DNA of 64,000 nt from Thermaerobacter sp. FW80 (GTDB lineage: Bacteria > Bacillota > Sulfobacillia > Thermaerobacterales > Thermaerobacteraceae), in NCBI RefSeq assembly GCF_004634385.1, contig NZ_CP037895.1, forward strand, positions 124,001 to 188,000. Direction: 5' to 3'. Positions 17,685 to 28,384 of the stretch are shown piece by piece. Both the position numbers and the translations under genes were made by a program. Under the pieces are notes generated by a model. That model was not told the DNA's origin and did not search any database. It saw nothing but the letters and a program-made list of their open reading frames with translations. Numbering within the stretch: position 1 is the stretch's first letter; each line of letters begins with the position of its first letter.

Positions 17685-17800
17685 CCAGAAGCCGTCGCCG
17701 GAAGTCCATTGAAAAGTCAAAGGTCACCGGGGGACGGTCCCCAGGGCCACGGGACCTGCAACCCAAAGGGGAGCCGCCGGTGACCTTCGCGATTCGCTTG
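17685..17800 (-). mobile_element. Remnant of a second IS256-type element end
   Basis: On the minus strand the pattern GGTCACCGGCGGCTCCCCTT...GGTGACC followed by a short reading frame VTFDFSMDFRRRLL matches the leader and N-terminus of the intact transposase (VTADFRMALLELL) and its subterminal inverted repeat. The frame stops after about 16 codons. The region 17586-17824 otherwise holds no gene. Confidence 0.6.
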
Positions 17801-17824
17801 AACCGCCGGTGGTTGGGTGTTTGA

Positions 17825-19472
17825 TCAGTGACCAAAGGCCCCTTCAAGCCACTCGGCCACCACGGTCGGCGTGACCTTGGCGTCGACCAGCATCGCTCCT
17901 TGGGCCCCTGCCGCGACCCACTCTCGAACGGCGTCAAGATCCTCCACCCGACGCACGGTGACGGCACGCATGCCTACTGCCCGCGCCAGCGGCGCAAAAT
18001 CCACGTCAGGAAAGCGCACGAGGTCAAGGCCAACACCCGTTGGCTTGAAGTGGTGAACCTCCGCGCCGTACGCCGCGTCGTTATAAACCACGATAAGCAT
18101 CCGGAGTTGAAGGCGAGTCACCGTTTCCAGTTCGGAAAGCCCCATCAGGGCGCCCCCGTCACCCAAGGCAGCCACGGTGAGGCGATCCGGCATTGCCACC
18201 GCGGCACCGATGGCCGTCGCCAATCCCAGCCCTACCGATTGAAAGGCCTGGGTGAACACGAACCCCCTCGCATCAGGAACCCGTAGGTACATGGCCGGGA
18301 ACCCCATGAAATGCCCTGAGTCGGTCACCACCACCCGCTCTTCGGGTAAGATCGCGTCCAAGGTGATGGAAAGGGTGCGCGGATCAATGGTGGTTCCATC
18401 GCTGGCATCCTCGTAAGGAACGCCGTGCCAGCTGCCCGCCCGAATGGCCTCCTGGATGCCGGGCTCTCTCCAGGACGAAACCGGCACCGCCGACCGCTCG
18501 AGCTTATCTAACAAGGCGACCGCGACCTCTCGGGCGTCCCCCAACAGGGCCAGGTCGACCCGATGGTGGAGTCCGATGGCCTCCGCTTCCTCGTCCACCT
18601 GCACAATGGTGGCTTCGGGATTGAACAGCTTCCCGTGCCGTGTAGTCCACATGTTTAGCGACGCGCCAAAAGCCAGAACCAGGTCGGCCTCGTGGATCAG
18701 TTCAGCGGCCACCGGGGAGGCAAACCCTCCGGAAATACCCAGACACCAGGGGTTGCCCGCAAACAGGCCATTGGCCACGGCCGTCGTCGCCAGGAGGGCG
18801 CCGATCCGATCCGCCAAGCGCTGAAGAACGTCGCCCGCACCGGCCCGGACGGCACCCCGTCCTGCAAGGATGAGGGGACGACTTGCCCCCCGTAGTAAGT
18901 CAACCACCCGGGCCACATCATCGGCGTGGGGACGAACGGGGCTGAGTTTCGGTAGGGATGGCAGGACCGTTTCCTGTTCCACCGCCGATGCCTGAACGTC
19001 TAGGGGCATGCTCAAGACGACCGGGCGCCGTTCCGTCTGAGCCCGCCACCAGGCCCGAACCGTATCCGTGATGGCAGACTGGGGGGGTATGGAGGCGCTC
19101 GAAAATCGCGCCCACACCGGAAGCCAGCTGGGCCTGGTCGATGCGAAAGTTGGAGGTCACCGCCGCCCTGGGCGTGTCCGCCGCGAGGATGAGAAGGGGC
19201 GTCCGGCTCTTGGCCGCTTCCGCCAAGCCGGTCATGATATTCGTCACCCCTGGCCCTTGGTGCACCGTGCAGACGCCCACCTGGCCGGTGACCCGAGCGA
19301 AAGCGTCCGCCATGGTGATGGCACCCGCTTCGTGGCGGGCTGCGACAAACCGGGCCCCTTCCGCACATAAGGCGGCGCTGACATGGAAGTTGCCACTGCC
19401 AATAAGGCCAAAGAAACAGCGGACCCCCAGTTGTGCCAGGACACGGGCCACCGCGTCGCTAACCCGCTTCAT
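17825..19472 (-). pseudogene. Thiamine-diphosphate enzyme (acetolactate synthase/benzoylformate decarboxylase superfamily), frameshifted
   Basis: The two frames together give about 548 aa. The first (from 19472) has the cofactor-activating Glu in ARHEAGAITMADAFARVTG and HQGPGVTNIMTGLAEA. The second (to 17825) has FGASLNMW and the cofactor motif GDGGALMGLSELETVTRLQLRMLIVVYNDAAYG. They join at a run of seven G at 19081-19087: six bases would keep the frame (LHTPP then QSAITDTVRAWW). This is either a recent inactivation or a sequencing error. The start overlaps the cyclase stop (ATGA). It is the last gene of the anthranilate operon. Its substrate is unknown. Confidence 0.8.
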
Positions 19473-20260
19473 GGACGGGCCTCCTCGCCACGAGGAACCA
19501 AGGCCAGCACCCGGGCGGGACTGCCGGTGCCTCCGACGATGGGCAGCGGCGCCACCACCAGGATGCTACCGGTTGGAGGAAGTTGATCGAGGTTGCGGAG
19601 CTGCGTAATGCCGTACTTTCCGGCCCCCAGCAAGTAATGATGGACGGGGAAGGGGGGATCGAACCGGGCGGCCAGACCCGCATCGGTACCCACGGTCTCC
19701 ACACCGATGCCTACAATTGGTGCTTCTTCTGCCAGCCACCGGGCACATTCCACCGAGACACCGGGGGTATGGGGTCCCTGGGCGTCGGCGTTAAAAAACG
19801 CCTGCTCGTCGTCACCCCGAGCGCTCCAACCCGTACGGAACAAAAGCCACGATCCCTCGGGCAAACGGCCGTGGCGTTGCTCCCACTCCTCAATATGGGC
19901 AATCTCAAGGAGAAAGTCCGGGTTTTCCGCACACTCGGCGCTCTTATCAATCACCACAGCGGGTGCAATCAGGCTGCGCAAGGGAACTTGGGATACGTCA
20001 AGGCCTTCCCGCCCGCTGATCCAGTGGATGGGGGCGTCAAAATGGGTGCCCACATGCTCACCCAACTCAAGGTCGTACCACGCCCAGGCTGGCCCTCGAT
20101 CGTCATAGTGGCTGACAACCGTCCGGGAAAAGCGCTTGGTGTTTGCAAAGGGAGGAGGCAGCTGGATGACAGGCGTGCGTTCCGACAATGGCGCGGATAG
20201 ATCCACAATGTCCACGGCCCCGGACGTCATCGCCGCAAGGAGTTGCGCAAGAACCGTCAT
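19469..20260 (-). CDS. Cyclase-family metal-dependent hydrolase (kynurenine-formamidase fold)
   Basis: 263 aa. The metal site HVGTHFDAPIHW lies near residue 69, followed later by FRTGWS and PGVSVECARWLAE, as in the cyclase/KynB family. Such enzymes hydrolyse amides or esters, kynurenine formamidase being the best known. In an anthranilate operon a kynurenine-related role is attractive but unproven: no tryptophan dioxygenase or true kynureninase was recognised nearby. It overlaps the thiamine-diphosphate enzyme gene by 4 bp. Confidence 0.8.
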   Translation of the reverse strand: MTVLAQLLAAMTSGAVDIVDLSAPLSERTPVIQLPPPFANTKRFSRTVVSHYDDRGPAWAWYDLELGEHVGTHFDAPIHWISGREGLDVSQVPLRSLIAPAVVIDKSAECAENPDFLLEIAHIEEWEQRHGRLPEGSWLLFRTGWSARGDDEQAFFNADAQGPHTPGVSVECARWLAEEAPIVGIGVETVGTDAGLAARFDPPFPVHHYLLGAGKYGITQLRNLDQLPPTGSILVVAPLPIVGGTGSPARVLALVPRGEEARP

Positions 20261-20330
20261 GGTGCCACCCCCAGTGAAAATGGAACACCTGTGAAAATGG
20301 AACAATCGTGGTACCCACGGCCTCGCTGCG

Positions 20331-20750
20331 TCACGGCAGGGATCGTTCCGCTGGATCCGGAACGACGGCCGTTGCCTCAATTTCGACCTTTGCCTCCGGT
20401 TCCACCAGCGCTTGGACTTGGACAACGGACATGGCGGGGTAATGGGGGCCGATCACCTCGCGATAGACCACACCCAGCTGGGGAAGGGCCGCCAGGTACT
20501 CCTCGCGATCCGTGATGAACCAGGTCAATCGTACCAGGTGCTCCGGAAGGCCGCCCGCTTCGGCGAGGACTTCCACAATATTTTTCAGGGCTTGGCGAAC
20601 TTGACCGACGAAGTCGTGGGTTTCGAAACGGCCCTCGGGATTCCAGCCCACCATCCCTGAGAGGAAGACCAGCGTACCCCGAGCGGCAATCCCGTTGGCG
20701 TAACCCTTTGGCTTGGCCCAGTGTGGTGGTTGAAGCACTTTCATTTTCAT
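20331..20750 (-). CDS. RidA-family protein (enamine/imine deaminase-like)
   Basis: 139 aa. Family landmarks are FLSGMVGWNPEGRFETHDF, RLTWFITDREEYLAALPQLGVVYREVIG and the C-terminal EAKVEIEATAVV. RidA proteins hydrolyse reactive enamines/imines. In the 2-aminobenzoyl-CoA pathway an amino group must be released from a reduced non-aromatic ring intermediate, so this protein probably speeds that step (inference). RidA-type genes are known beside such operons. GAGGGA precedes ATG 20750. Confidence 0.85.
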   Translation of the reverse strand: MKMKVLQPPHWAKPKGYANGIAARGTLVFLSGMVGWNPEGRFETHDFVGQVRQALKNIVEVLAEAGGLPEHLVRLTWFITDREEYLAALPQLGVVYREVIGPHYPAMSVVQVQALVEPEAKVEIEATAVVPDPAERSLP

Positions 20751-20791
20751 TTCGAGTCCCTCGCTACCGAGAACCTGGCGTGGTGTTCTTC

Positions 20792-22414
20792 CTAAAGGGT
20801 GCCCGACCTCTGCCGCAGCACAAAGCGTTGGAGTTTACCGGTGGCGGTGCGAGGCAGCGCATCGCAAAATTCGATGGCGCGAGGATATTTGTAGGGAGCG
20901 ATCGTCTGCTTGACAAAGTCTTGAAGCTGTCGAGCCAATTCGTCCGTCGCCGTGACCCCTTCCGCCAGCACGATGAACGCCTTGACCACCTGACCACGGT
21001 CCGGATCCGGAACCCCAACGACGGCGCATTCGCGAACGGCCGGATGGAGCAGCAATGCCTCCTCGACTTCCGCCGGCGAAATATTGTAACCGGACGAAAT
21101 GATTAAGTCGTCGGTACGTGCCTGGTAGACGAAGTAGCCTTCCTCATCCAGCAGGTAGGCATCGCCGGTCACATTCCACCCCCGCTGCACGTAATCCTTT
21201 TGGCGCTCATCGGCCAAATAGCGACAACCGGTGGGTCCTTTGACCGCAAGGCGACCCACTTGACCCGGGGGCAGGGGGTTGCCGTCCGGGTCGAGCACGC
21301 AGGCCCGATAGCCTGGTACCGGCTTGCCGGTGGCCCCCGGCTTCGCCTCTTCCTCGGTGTGGGAAATAAAGATGTGGAGCATCTCGGTGGAGCCGATGCC
21401 GTCGATGATCTCTATGCCAGTGGCCTGTCGCCAAAGCAGGCGGGTGGAGGCGGGCAAGGCCTCACCGGCTGAGACGCACTTGCGCAAAGCCTTGAGGTCG
21501 AAGTCGCCTGCCTTGGCGGCCATGGCCCGGTAGGCCGTGGGCGACGTGAAACACACGGTGGCCGCAAATTTGGCGATGCCCTCAAGCAAGAGGTCGGGGG
21601 TCGCCCGCTCCAGAAGCACACTGGAAGCACCGATGCGCATGGGGAAGAGCACCAAACCACCCAGGCCGAAGGTGAAGGCCAGTGGCGGACTGCCAATAAA
21701 GACGTCGTTGGGCGTTGCACGGAGGACGTATTTGCCAAAGGTATCGCAAACCGCCAACACATCGCGGTGGAAGTGGACGCAGCCCTTGGGCCGTCCGGTG
21801 GTGCCCGAAGTAAAGGCGATGAGGACCGGATCGTCACTGGCCGTATCCACGTTTACGAAACCCTTGGGCTTGGTCGACATCAGGGCTTCGAGCCCGTCGG
21901 GGCCCTCGCAACCGAAGTAGCGGACTTCCCGCAGCGTCGGGCAGTGTTGGCTCGCTTCCTCCAGATCCTCCCGGAATCTCCAATCGCACAGCGCGTGGGT
22001 AATCTCGGCCTTGGATAGAATGTCGATGAGCTCTTTGGTACGCAACAGCGGCATGGTGGTGACGACCACACCACCGGCTTTGATCACCCCAAACCAACAA
22101 GCTACCAACATGGGGTTGTTGGGCGCCCGGAGCAGCACCCGATTGCCGGGTTCGAGCCCCATGTCTTCCACCAGCACATGGGCGATCTGATTGGCTTTGG
22201 CTTGCAGCTCGCCGTAGGTCCAGCGCACACCAGGCGCCACCAGGGCCACACGCTCCCCCTGCCCTTGCTCGACCCAGTGATCAAGAAGTGGGCGAGCACA
22301 GTTCAGCCGCTTCGAGTATTGGAGTTCAGGCAGTTCAAAAATGAACTCAGGCTGCATGTCGGGTGGCGGCAACCGATCGCGGACGAAGGTATCCTTATGA
22401 GCGGTTTGGCTCAT
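20792..22414 (-). CDS. abmG: 2-aminobenzoate-CoA ligase (benzoate-CoA ligase family)
   Basis: 540 aa AMP-forming acyl-CoA synthetase. It activates anthranilate to 2-aminobenzoyl-CoA with ATP and CoA. The P-loop is [21 protein letters not shown] near residue 180, the A5 motif is [15 protein letters not shown], then [22 protein letters not shown] and the adenylation Lys in [14 protein letters not shown]. The FISH and CVHFHRD segments are typical of benzoate/aminobenzoate ligases. The ATG overlaps the acyl-CoA dehydrogenase gene by 20 bp, with GAGGGGGATTGCC upstream. Specificity for anthranilate is inferred from the operon. Confidence 0.85.
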   Translation of the reverse strand: MSQTAHKDTFVRDRLPPPDMQPEFIFELPELQYSKRLNCARPLLDHWVEQGQGERVALVAPGVRWTYGELQAKANQIAHVLVEDMGLEPGNRVLLRAPNNPMLVACWFGVIKAGGVVVTTMPLLRTKELIDILSKAEITHALCDWRFREDLEEASQHCPTLREVRYFGCEGPDGLEALMSTKPKGFVNVDTASDDPVLIAFTSGTTGRPKGCVHFHRDVLAVCDTFGKYVLRATPNDVFIGSPPLAFTFGLGGLVLFPMRIGASSVLLERATPDLLLEGIAKFAATVCFTSPTAYRAMAAKAGDFDLKALRKCVSAGEALPASTRLLWRQATGIEIIDGIGSTEMLHIFISHTEEEAKPGATGKPVPGYRACVLDPDGNPLPPGQVGRLAVKGPTGCRYLADERQKDYVQRGWNVTGDAYLLDEEGYFVYQARTDDLIISSGYNISPAEVEEALLLHPAVRECAVVGVPDPDRGQVVKAFIVLAEGVTATDELARQLQDFVKQTIAPYKYPRAIEFCDALPRTATGKLQRFVLRQRSGTL

Positions 22415-23606
22415 GGCAATCCCCCTCTGCGAGCCGTTCGCGATACTCCCGTAGCAGTTCCCGGGCAATGATGAGTTGCTGGATCTCCGTCGCCCCCTCA
22501 TAAATGCGGAGGGGCCGGATCTCCCGGTAGAGCGCCTCGACCCGCTGACCCCGTGTGACCCCCAGACCGCCCCACATTTGGATGGCGGCATCAATGACCT
22601 GCTGAGCGCTCTCGGTGGCGACCATCTTGGCCATGGCCGCCTCTTTGGTGACCCGTCGACCTTGGTCTTTGAGCCACGCGGCTCGATACGTCAACAGGGC
22701 GGCTCCCTCGACCTGGGTGGCCATGTTGGCCAATTTGGCCTGGGTAAGCTGAAAATCGGCCAGGACAGCGCCGAACATCCGCCGGTTCACGGCTCGGTGC
22801 AGCGCTTCGTCCAGCGCCCGCCGGGCAAAGCCGAGGGCGGCCGCCGCGACCGACGTACGAAAAACGTCTAGGGTCTGCATGGCGATTTTGAACCCCTGCC
22901 CAGGCGCACCCAGCCGTTGGCCTTGGGGAAGGCGGCAGTCGCGGAAGCGCAGGGTGGCGAGGGGATGGGGAGCCATCACCTCAAGGCGTTCGGCGATCTC
23001 GAAGCCGGGTGTCCCGGCGTCCACGATAAAGGCGGTAATGCCCCTCGCTCCTTCACCCTCCCCCGTGCGTGCGAAGACCACGTAGAAATCAGCGATTCCA
23101 CCGTTGGAGATCCAAGTCTTGACGCCATTGAGGACGTACTCGTCACCTTCCAGACGACCCTCACAGCGTAGGGCAGCCGCATCGGACCCGGCATCAGGTT
23201 CGGAAAGGGCAAAGGCAGCAATGGCTTCGCCGGTCGCAACCCGCGGCAAGTACCGCTGGCGTTGCTCCGGCGTACCGAAGAGGCTAATGGCCCCAGAGCC
23301 CAAGCCTTGCAGCGCAAAGCTAAAGTCGGCTAACCCGCTGTAATAGGCCAGCGTCTCACGGATCAAACAGACCGCCCGGGTATCGATCGAGGAAGAACCA
23401 CCCCCTTCTTCGCGTCCACCGACCGCATAACGGAGCCAGCCGGCCTTGCCGAGCAAGCGCACCAGCTGTCGACAGGCCGAATCCACATCCACAGGGTCTA
23501 AAGGATGGGTCGCCAGGTGATTCCGCGCCCACCCTTCCAGGCGCTGTTTCAGGTCCCGGTGGTGGGGCTCGAAAAACGGCCAGTCCAGGTGGGCGGCTTC
23601 TCCCAT
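22395..23606 (-). CDS. Acyl-CoA dehydrogenase
   Basis: 403 aa FAD enzyme for 2,3-desaturation of an acyl-CoA. Signatures: [38 protein letters not shown], and the C-terminal [37 protein letters not shown], which contains the usual catalytic Glu. It starts four bases after the hydratase stop behind GGGGGATTAAGGCC. In the operon it would act on ring-opened dicarboxyl-CoA or cyclohexenoyl-type intermediates of anthranilate breakdown. Confidence 0.88.
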   Translation of the reverse strand: MGEAAHLDWPFFEPHHRDLKQRLEGWARNHLATHPLDPVDVDSACRQLVRLLGKAGWLRYAVGGREEGGGSSSIDTRAVCLIRETLAYYSGLADFSFALQGLGSGAISLFGTPEQRQRYLPRVATGEAIAAFALSEPDAGSDAAALRCEGRLEGDEYVLNGVKTWISNGGIADFYVVFARTGEGEGARGITAFIVDAGTPGFEIAERLEVMAPHPLATLRFRDCRLPQGQRLGAPGQGFKIAMQTLDVFRTSVAAAALGFARRALDEALHRAVNRRMFGAVLADFQLTQAKLANMATQVEGAALLTYRAAWLKDQGRRVTKEAAMAKMVATESAQQVIDAAIQMWGGLGVTRGQRVEALYREIRPLRIYEGATEIQQLIIARELLREYRERLAEGDCHEPNRS

Positions 23607-23610
23607 GGCC

Positions 23611-24480
23611 TTAATCCCCCTGAAATTCGGGCATCCCCTTGGCCAAAAACGACTGATAGCCGCGGGTGAAGTCGCGCGTGGCCATACAGATGGCCTGGGC
23701 CTGGGCCTCGGCCTCGATGGCCTCATCCAGGCCCATGTTCCACTCCTGATGAAGCATCGCTTTGGTCATAGCCAAGGCAAAGGTGGGGCCCTGGGCCAGC
23801 TCCAACGCCAGGGACTGGGCGGCGGGAAGAAGTTCCTCGGGCGCGAGCAAGCGGTTGAAAAAGCCCCACCGTTCCGCTTCAGGACCATCCATCATCCGGC
23901 CGGTGTAAAGCAGCTCGGCAGCCCGTCCCTGGCCGACCACCCAGGGCAGCAGGGTACACGCTCCCATGTCACATCCCGCCAAGCCGACCCGCGTAAACAC
24001 GAATCCCACTCGGCTCCGCGGGGTTCCAAGGCGGATGTCGGAGGCTAAGGCGATCATGGCCCCGGCGCCTACGCAAACGCCGTCGACTGCCGCAATCACC
24101 GGCTGAGGACAATGGCGCATGGCCTTGACCAAATCGCCCGTCATCCGGGTGAAGCGCAGCAGCCCCGGCATGTCGGTTTCCACTAGCCGGCCGATGATCT
24201 CAAAGACGTCGCCCCCAGAGCAGAAGTTGCCCTCGGCCCCGGTGACCACCACGACTTTGATGTCCACCGCGTAGGCCAGGGCCCGGAAAAGATCCCGCAG
24301 CTCGGCATAGCTCTCAAAGGTCAGGGCGTTTTTGCGCTCGGGACGGTTTAGCGTAATGGTGGCGACGGAACCCTCAACAGACCAGAGAAAATGCCGGGCC
24401 TGATAGTCCGCCAGGCGAAGCCCATGTCCCGGAAGGTGAAGGCCCTTCATCGGGCGTAGCGGTGGCACGTCCTGTTGCAC
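23611..24480 (-). CDS. Enoyl-CoA hydratase/isomerase
   Basis: 289 aa crotonase. Visible are [17 protein letters not shown], the oxyanion-hole segment [12 protein letters not shown] and [23 protein letters not shown]. The usual catalytic Glu pair region reads [16 protein letters not shown], where the first Glu appears replaced, so hydratase or ring-opening chemistry may differ from standard crotonase. The GTG at 24480 has GGAGG nine bases upstream and overlaps the MarR stop region. Confidence 0.82.
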   Translation of the reverse strand: MQQDVPPLRPMKGLHLPGHGLRLADYQARHFLWSVEGSVATITLNRPERKNALTFESYAELRDLFRALAYAVDIKVVVVTGAEGNFCSGGDVFEIIGRLVETDMPGLLRFTRMTGDLVKAMRHCPQPVIAAVDGVCVGAGAMIALASDIRLGTPRSRVGFVFTRVGLAGCDMGACTLLPWVVGQGRAAELLYTGRMMDGPEAERWGFFNRLLAPEELLPAAQSLALELAQGPTFALAMTKAMLHQEWNMGLDEAIEAEAQAQAICMATRDFTRGYQSFLAKGMPEFQGD

Positions 24481-24481
24481 G

Positions 24482-24997
24482 TCACGGCGCCTCCTCGTTC
24501 CCAGTGGCAAGCACGTGCTGTTTCAACTTGGCCAACAGACGGTACAGCAACTCCTTCTCCTCGCGGGAAAGACCTGCAAACAGGTCGATGATCCAGCCTT
24601 CGTGAATCTTGGCCATGGCAGCAAAGCGGCGGGACCCGGCGGGAGTCAGCTTGACCTTGATGGCGCGCCGGTCTTGAGGATGGGGTTCTCGTGCCACCAG
24701 CCCCTCCCGCTCCAGCTCGTCGACCAGACGGGTGATGTTGCCCGCTGTGACCATCATGCGCTGCGAAAGTTCATTCATGGTGAGACCCGCCGGGTGGCGT
24801 TCCAGCTGGGCCAAGAGGTCGAACCGGGGCAGGGTCGTTTGAAACTCTGCCCGCAACCGGACCCGTACCTGATGCTCGATCAGGTTCGTCGTCGACAGCA
24901 GCCGGAGCCATAGTTTGATGGCCTGGTGGTCGTCCTCGGTGATCCGGGATTCAAGGTCCAACGAAACCACCTTGGCCTCCTTGGTCCGCGTACCCAT
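24482..24997 (-). CDS. MarR-family transcriptional regulator
   Basis: 171 aa with a winged helix-turn-helix: [63 protein letters not shown]. MarR proteins usually repress aromatic operons and release DNA when a substrate or its CoA ester binds. It is embedded in the operon, 10 bases after the SDR gene, with an ideal AAGGAGGATCCC before the ATG. The likely target is the AT-rich promoter at 28240-28300 (inference). Confidence 0.9.
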   Translation of the reverse strand: MGTRTKEAKVVSLDLESRITEDDHQAIKLWLRLLSTTNLIEHQVRVRLRAEFQTTLPRFDLLAQLERHPAGLTMNELSQRMMVTAGNITRLVDELEREGLVAREPHPQDRRAIKVKLTPAGSRRFAAMAKIHEGWIIDLFAGLSREEKELLYRLLAKLKQHVLATGNEEAP

Positions 24998-25007
24998 GGG
25001 ATCCTCC

Positions 25008-25787
25008 TTACATGACCTCGCCGCCAGCGACAGCGATGGCTTGCCCGTTGATGGCCGCCGACTCCGGCCGACAGAGCCAAAGCACGGCGTCGGCCACCTC
25101 GCTGGGTTCAACCAGTCGACCGAGGGGAATGCTTTTGACCAGCTCGGCCCGGGCCTCCCCTTCGGTGCGTCCGGTGGCAACGGCGATGGTTTGGACTGCA
25201 TTGCGGATCAGGTCTGTTTCCGTATAGCCCGGACAGACGGCATTAACCGTGATGCCCTTGCGGGCCAGTTCTCGTGCCAAGGACCGGGTCAGCCCGACGA
25301 CCCCGTGTTTGGAAGCACAGTAGGCGCTGACGTACGGGTACCCGGTAAGTCCAGCCGTGCTGGCCACATTGACGATGCGCCCCCAGCCGGCCGTCAGCAT
25401 GCCGGGCAGGGCGCACCGGGTACAAAGGTACGTGCTGGTCAGGTTGACGGCCAGCAAATGGGTCCACAGCTGCAGGTCCGTCTTGAGAAAGGGCCGGGAC
25501 TCGACCTGGCCCGCGTTATTGACCAAGATGGTCACCGGACCGAAGGCTGCCGCGGCCCCCCGAAAGGCCCGGTCCACCGCCGCCGGATCCGTGACGTCGG
25601 CCACCTTGAGATGCACGTCCGTCAGGGCCTTAAGGTGGGTCGCCCGCTCCCGAAGGGCTTGCTGGTTGCGGCTGACCAGGGTCAAGCGAGCGCCCGCCCG
25701 AGCCAAGGCCTCGGCAATGGCCGCGCCGATGCCCCGGCTTGCCCCCGTGATCAGGGCGTGCTGGCCTTCAAGGAAGCGCTCGCTCAT
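25008..25787 (-). CDS. SDR-family 3-hydroxyacyl-CoA dehydrogenase-like oxidoreductase
   Basis: 259 aa. It has [28 protein letters not shown] and the catalytic set [27 protein letters not shown]. The end [14 protein letters not shown] is typical. It likely oxidises a 3-hydroxyacyl-CoA in the beta-oxidation-like part of the anthranilate route. The ATG overlaps the stop of the monooxygenase gene (ATGA). Confidence 0.85.
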   Translation of the reverse strand: MSERFLEGQHALITGASRGIGAAIAEALARAGARLTLVSRNQQALRERATHLKALTDVHLKVADVTDPAAVDRAFRGAAAAFGPVTILVNNAGQVESRPFLKTDLQLWTHLLAVNLTSTYLCTRCALPGMLTAGWGRIVNVASTAGLTGYPYVSAYCASKHGVVGLTRSLARELARKGITVNAVCPGYTETDLIRNAVQTIAVATGRTEGEARAELVKSIPLGRLVEPSEVADAVLWLCRPESAAINGQAIAVAGGEVM

Positions 25788-28189
25788 GAGCTGGCTTCCA
25801 CCTCCGCCCGGTCCTGGGCGGCCCGGGCCATGATGCGCTCCAGCTCTTCAATAATCGCCCGCTCACCCTCTTGAGCCGCCTGGGCCCGAGCCATGAGGCG
25901 TTCCAACTGCTCCTTGCCATCCAGGTACTGCTTCGGCCAACCGACCTTGGTGTACCCCAGCTTGGCGGCTTCCAGGAGGGTCCAGTGGGGATTGGCGAGG
26001 TGGGGCCGAGCAATGGCACATAGATCCGCGCGCCCCGAGGCGATGATCGAGTTGACATGGTCCGCTTCGTAAATGGATCCCACCGCCATGGTGGCAATGC
26101 CCACCTCATGACGAATCCGGTCGGCAAACGGGGTCTGGTATAAACGCCCGTACACCGGCCGCGCCATGAGGGTGGTTTGCCCGCTGGACACATCGATGAG
26201 ATCGGCACCTGCCTCCTTGAACAGGCGGGCGATCTCCACCGCATCGTCCGGGGTGATGCCCCCTGGTGCCCAATCATGAGCGGATATCCGAACGGACATG
26301 GGCAGGTGGGCGGGCCACACCTCCCGCATTGCGCGGAACACCTCAAGGGGGAAGCGCATGCGGTTTTCAAGGCTTCCGCCATACTCATCGGTGCGTCGGT
26401 TGGTGAGCGGGCTGATAAACGCGGAAAGCAAGTAGCCATGGCCGCAGTGAAGTTCCAACCAGTCAAAACCACACTCGATCGCCCACTGGGTCGCTCGCAC
26501 GAAATCGGCCTTCACGCGGTCCATGTCTTCCCGGGTCATCGCCCGCGGCACCTGATTCTCGGGGCTCCACGGAATGGGGGACGGGGCGATGACCGGCCAG
26601 TTCCCATCTGGCAAAGGCTTGTGATACCCTTCCCAGCCAACCCGGGTGGAACCCTTGGGCCCGGAGTGACCCAGTTGGAGGGCGATTTTCGCATCGGTAT
26701 GCTGGTGCACAAACTCCACGATGCGCTTCCAGGCATCCACATGGTCGCGTTTGTACATCCCCGCACAACCCGGGCTGATGCGACCCTCGCGGGACACAGC
26801 GGTCATCTCCGTAAAGACCAAGGCCGCCCCCCCTAAAGCCCGTGCCCCCAGGTGCACGAGATGAAAGTCGTTGGGGGTGCCATCGATGGCGGAGTACATC
26901 GCCATGGGAGACACAACCACCCGGTTCTTGAGGCGGATGCTGCGCAGCTGAAAGGGGGTAAACATCGGCGGGACCGGTTGATCACCAAGTCCGCACTGGC
27001 GTGCAAACCAGATTTCGAAGCGCTTGATGTAGTTGCTATCCCGCTGGCGTAACTCTTCGTGAAAAAGCCGTTGCGACCGGGTCAGTAGCGTGTAAGCAAA
27101 CTGCTCCGGCTCAAGGTAAGCATAGCGCTTGACGTTTTCGAACCAGTCCGCCGAGTTACGGGCTGCGTTCCGCAGACGCAGTAGCTCCACCTTACGGTCC
27201 GCTTCGTAGGCCTTCAGGGCTGCGACCACGGCCCGCTCATCCTGGTCGCCATATTTGGCGAACGCTTTGACCAAGCCGATGGCGTCCTCCATCGCCAGTT
27301 TGGTACCTGAACCTACGGAGAAGTGCACGGTGTGGGCTGCATCGCCCATCAACACCAGGGGCACGGGGCGACCCTTCACGTCGAGCCGGTGCACCCAGGA
27401 TTTACAATGGAGCCACGGGAAACGCAGCCATTGGGCGGATCCCCGCAAGTGGGCCGCATTGGACATCAAGGCGTGGCCATCCAGATGACGGGCAAAGAGG
27501 CGTTCGCAAAAGGCAATGGACTCTTCCTTCTCCATTCGATCCATCCCGGCGGCTTTCCAAACTTCCTCCGGGGTTTCAACGATGAAGGTGCTGGTTTGGT
27601 GGTCGAAAGGGTAAGCGTGAGCGGTAAACCAGCCCCACTGGGTTTGCTCGAAGGCGAAAGTGAAGGCCTTAAAGGGTTTATGGGTTCCGAGCCATACGTA
27701 GCGGCACTTACCCCACTCGATCTCGGGTTGAAAGGCATGGGCGTATTGGCTGCGAATCCGACTGTTGACCCCATCGGCGGCGACCACCAGATCGGCGTTC
27801 CACTCTTCGGCCAGAGTCACCACATCTTCCACTTCGTACTGGAAGGCCAGGTGCACACCTAGTTCACGGGCTCGTTCCTGGAGAATGAGGAGCAAGCGTT
27901 TGCGTGCGATGCCGGCAAAGCCATGGCCGCCCGAGCGAATGACCCGTCCTTTAAAGTGAACTTCGATGTCATCCCAGTGGTAAAAGTTGCGTTGGATCGC
28001 GTCGTAGCTTTCCCGGTCGGCGGCCTTCAGGCTGTCCAGGGTGCTGTCGGAGAGCACCACGCCCCAGCCGAAGGTATCATCGGGCCGATTGCGCTCATAG
28101 ACCACCACTTCGTGCCCAGGATCGAGCTTTTTCATCAGCAGGGCGAAATAAAGCCCCGCAGGGCCACCCCCAACGCAAAGGATGCGCAT
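25784..28189 (-). CDS. abmA: 2-aminobenzoyl-CoA monooxygenase/reductase (FAD hydroxylase-OYE fusion)
   Basis: 801 aa. The N-terminal half (about 1-390) is a FAD monooxygenase: [21 protein letters not shown], then the GD motif [23 protein letters not shown]. The C-terminal half (about 410-760) is an old-yellow-enzyme domain: [65 protein letters not shown]. This arrangement is that of the bifunctional anthraniloyl-CoA monooxygenase/reductase (also annotated salicylyl-CoA 5-hydroxylase). It hydroxylates and then reduces the ring of 2-aminobenzoyl-CoA. First gene of the operon; ATG 28189 has GAGGGGACGG upstream. Confidence 0.92.
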   Translation of the reverse strand: MRILCVGGGPAGLYFALLMKKLDPGHEVVVYERNRPDDTFGWGVVLSDSTLDSLKAADRESYDAIQRNFYHWDDIEVHFKGRVIRSGGHGFAGIARKRLLLILQERARELGVHLAFQYEVEDVVTLAEEWNADLVVAADGVNSRIRSQYAHAFQPEIEWGKCRYVWLGTHKPFKAFTFAFEQTQWGWFTAHAYPFDHQTSTFIVETPEEVWKAAGMDRMEKEESIAFCERLFARHLDGHALMSNAAHLRGSAQWLRFPWLHCKSWVHRLDVKGRPVPLVLMGDAAHTVHFSVGSGTKLAMEDAIGLVKAFAKYGDQDERAVVAALKAYEADRKVELLRLRNAARNSADWFENVKRYAYLEPEQFAYTLLTRSQRLFHEELRQRDSNYIKRFEIWFARQCGLGDQPVPPMFTPFQLRSIRLKNRVVVSPMAMYSAIDGTPNDFHLVHLGARALGGAALVFTEMTAVSREGRISPGCAGMYKRDHVDAWKRIVEFVHQHTDAKIALQLGHSGPKGSTRVGWEGYHKPLPDGNWPVIAPSPIPWSPENQVPRAMTREDMDRVKADFVRATQWAIECGFDWLELHCGHGYLLSAFISPLTNRRTDEYGGSLENRMRFPLEVFRAMREVWPAHLPMSVRISAHDWAPGGITPDDAVEIARLFKEAGADLIDVSSGQTTLMARPVYGRLYQTPFADRIRHEVGIATMAVGSIYEADHVNSIIASGRADLCAIARPHLANPHWTLLEAAKLGYTKVGWPKQYLDGKEQLERLMARAQAAQEGERAIIEELERIMARAAQDRAEVEASS

Positions 28190-28249
28190 GTTACCGTCCC
28201 CCTCTAGCGACCCAGCACCACCGGGTCCCACCCAGACGCATCCTAAGCT

Positions 28250-28300
28250 TTAGGTTACCTGAAAATATTATATACGTCAACTTTTTAAACATTTATTTTT
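28250..28300 (-). promoter_or_regulatory. AT-rich promoter region of the anthranilate operon
   Basis: The stretch 28255-28300 is strikingly AT-rich for this DNA. On the minus strand TTGACG (28280-28275) can serve as -35 with TAACCT 17 bases later, and a TATAAT (28272-28267) is also present. The overlap of AT-rich repeats fits control by the MarR protein of the operon, but the exact promoter is uncertain. Confidence 0.55.
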
Positions 28301-28384
28301 ATGGGCGGCGGCCCTGCAAGCCGGGGCCGACCACCGAACTTATCCAGCAGGAATCCACGGGATGGGGTCGGAGCCCGCTGTGGC

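Noticed and set aside
19469-20260. Calling the cyclase-family gene kynB
   Set aside because: The metal motif is shared by the whole family; only context supports kynurenine formamidase.
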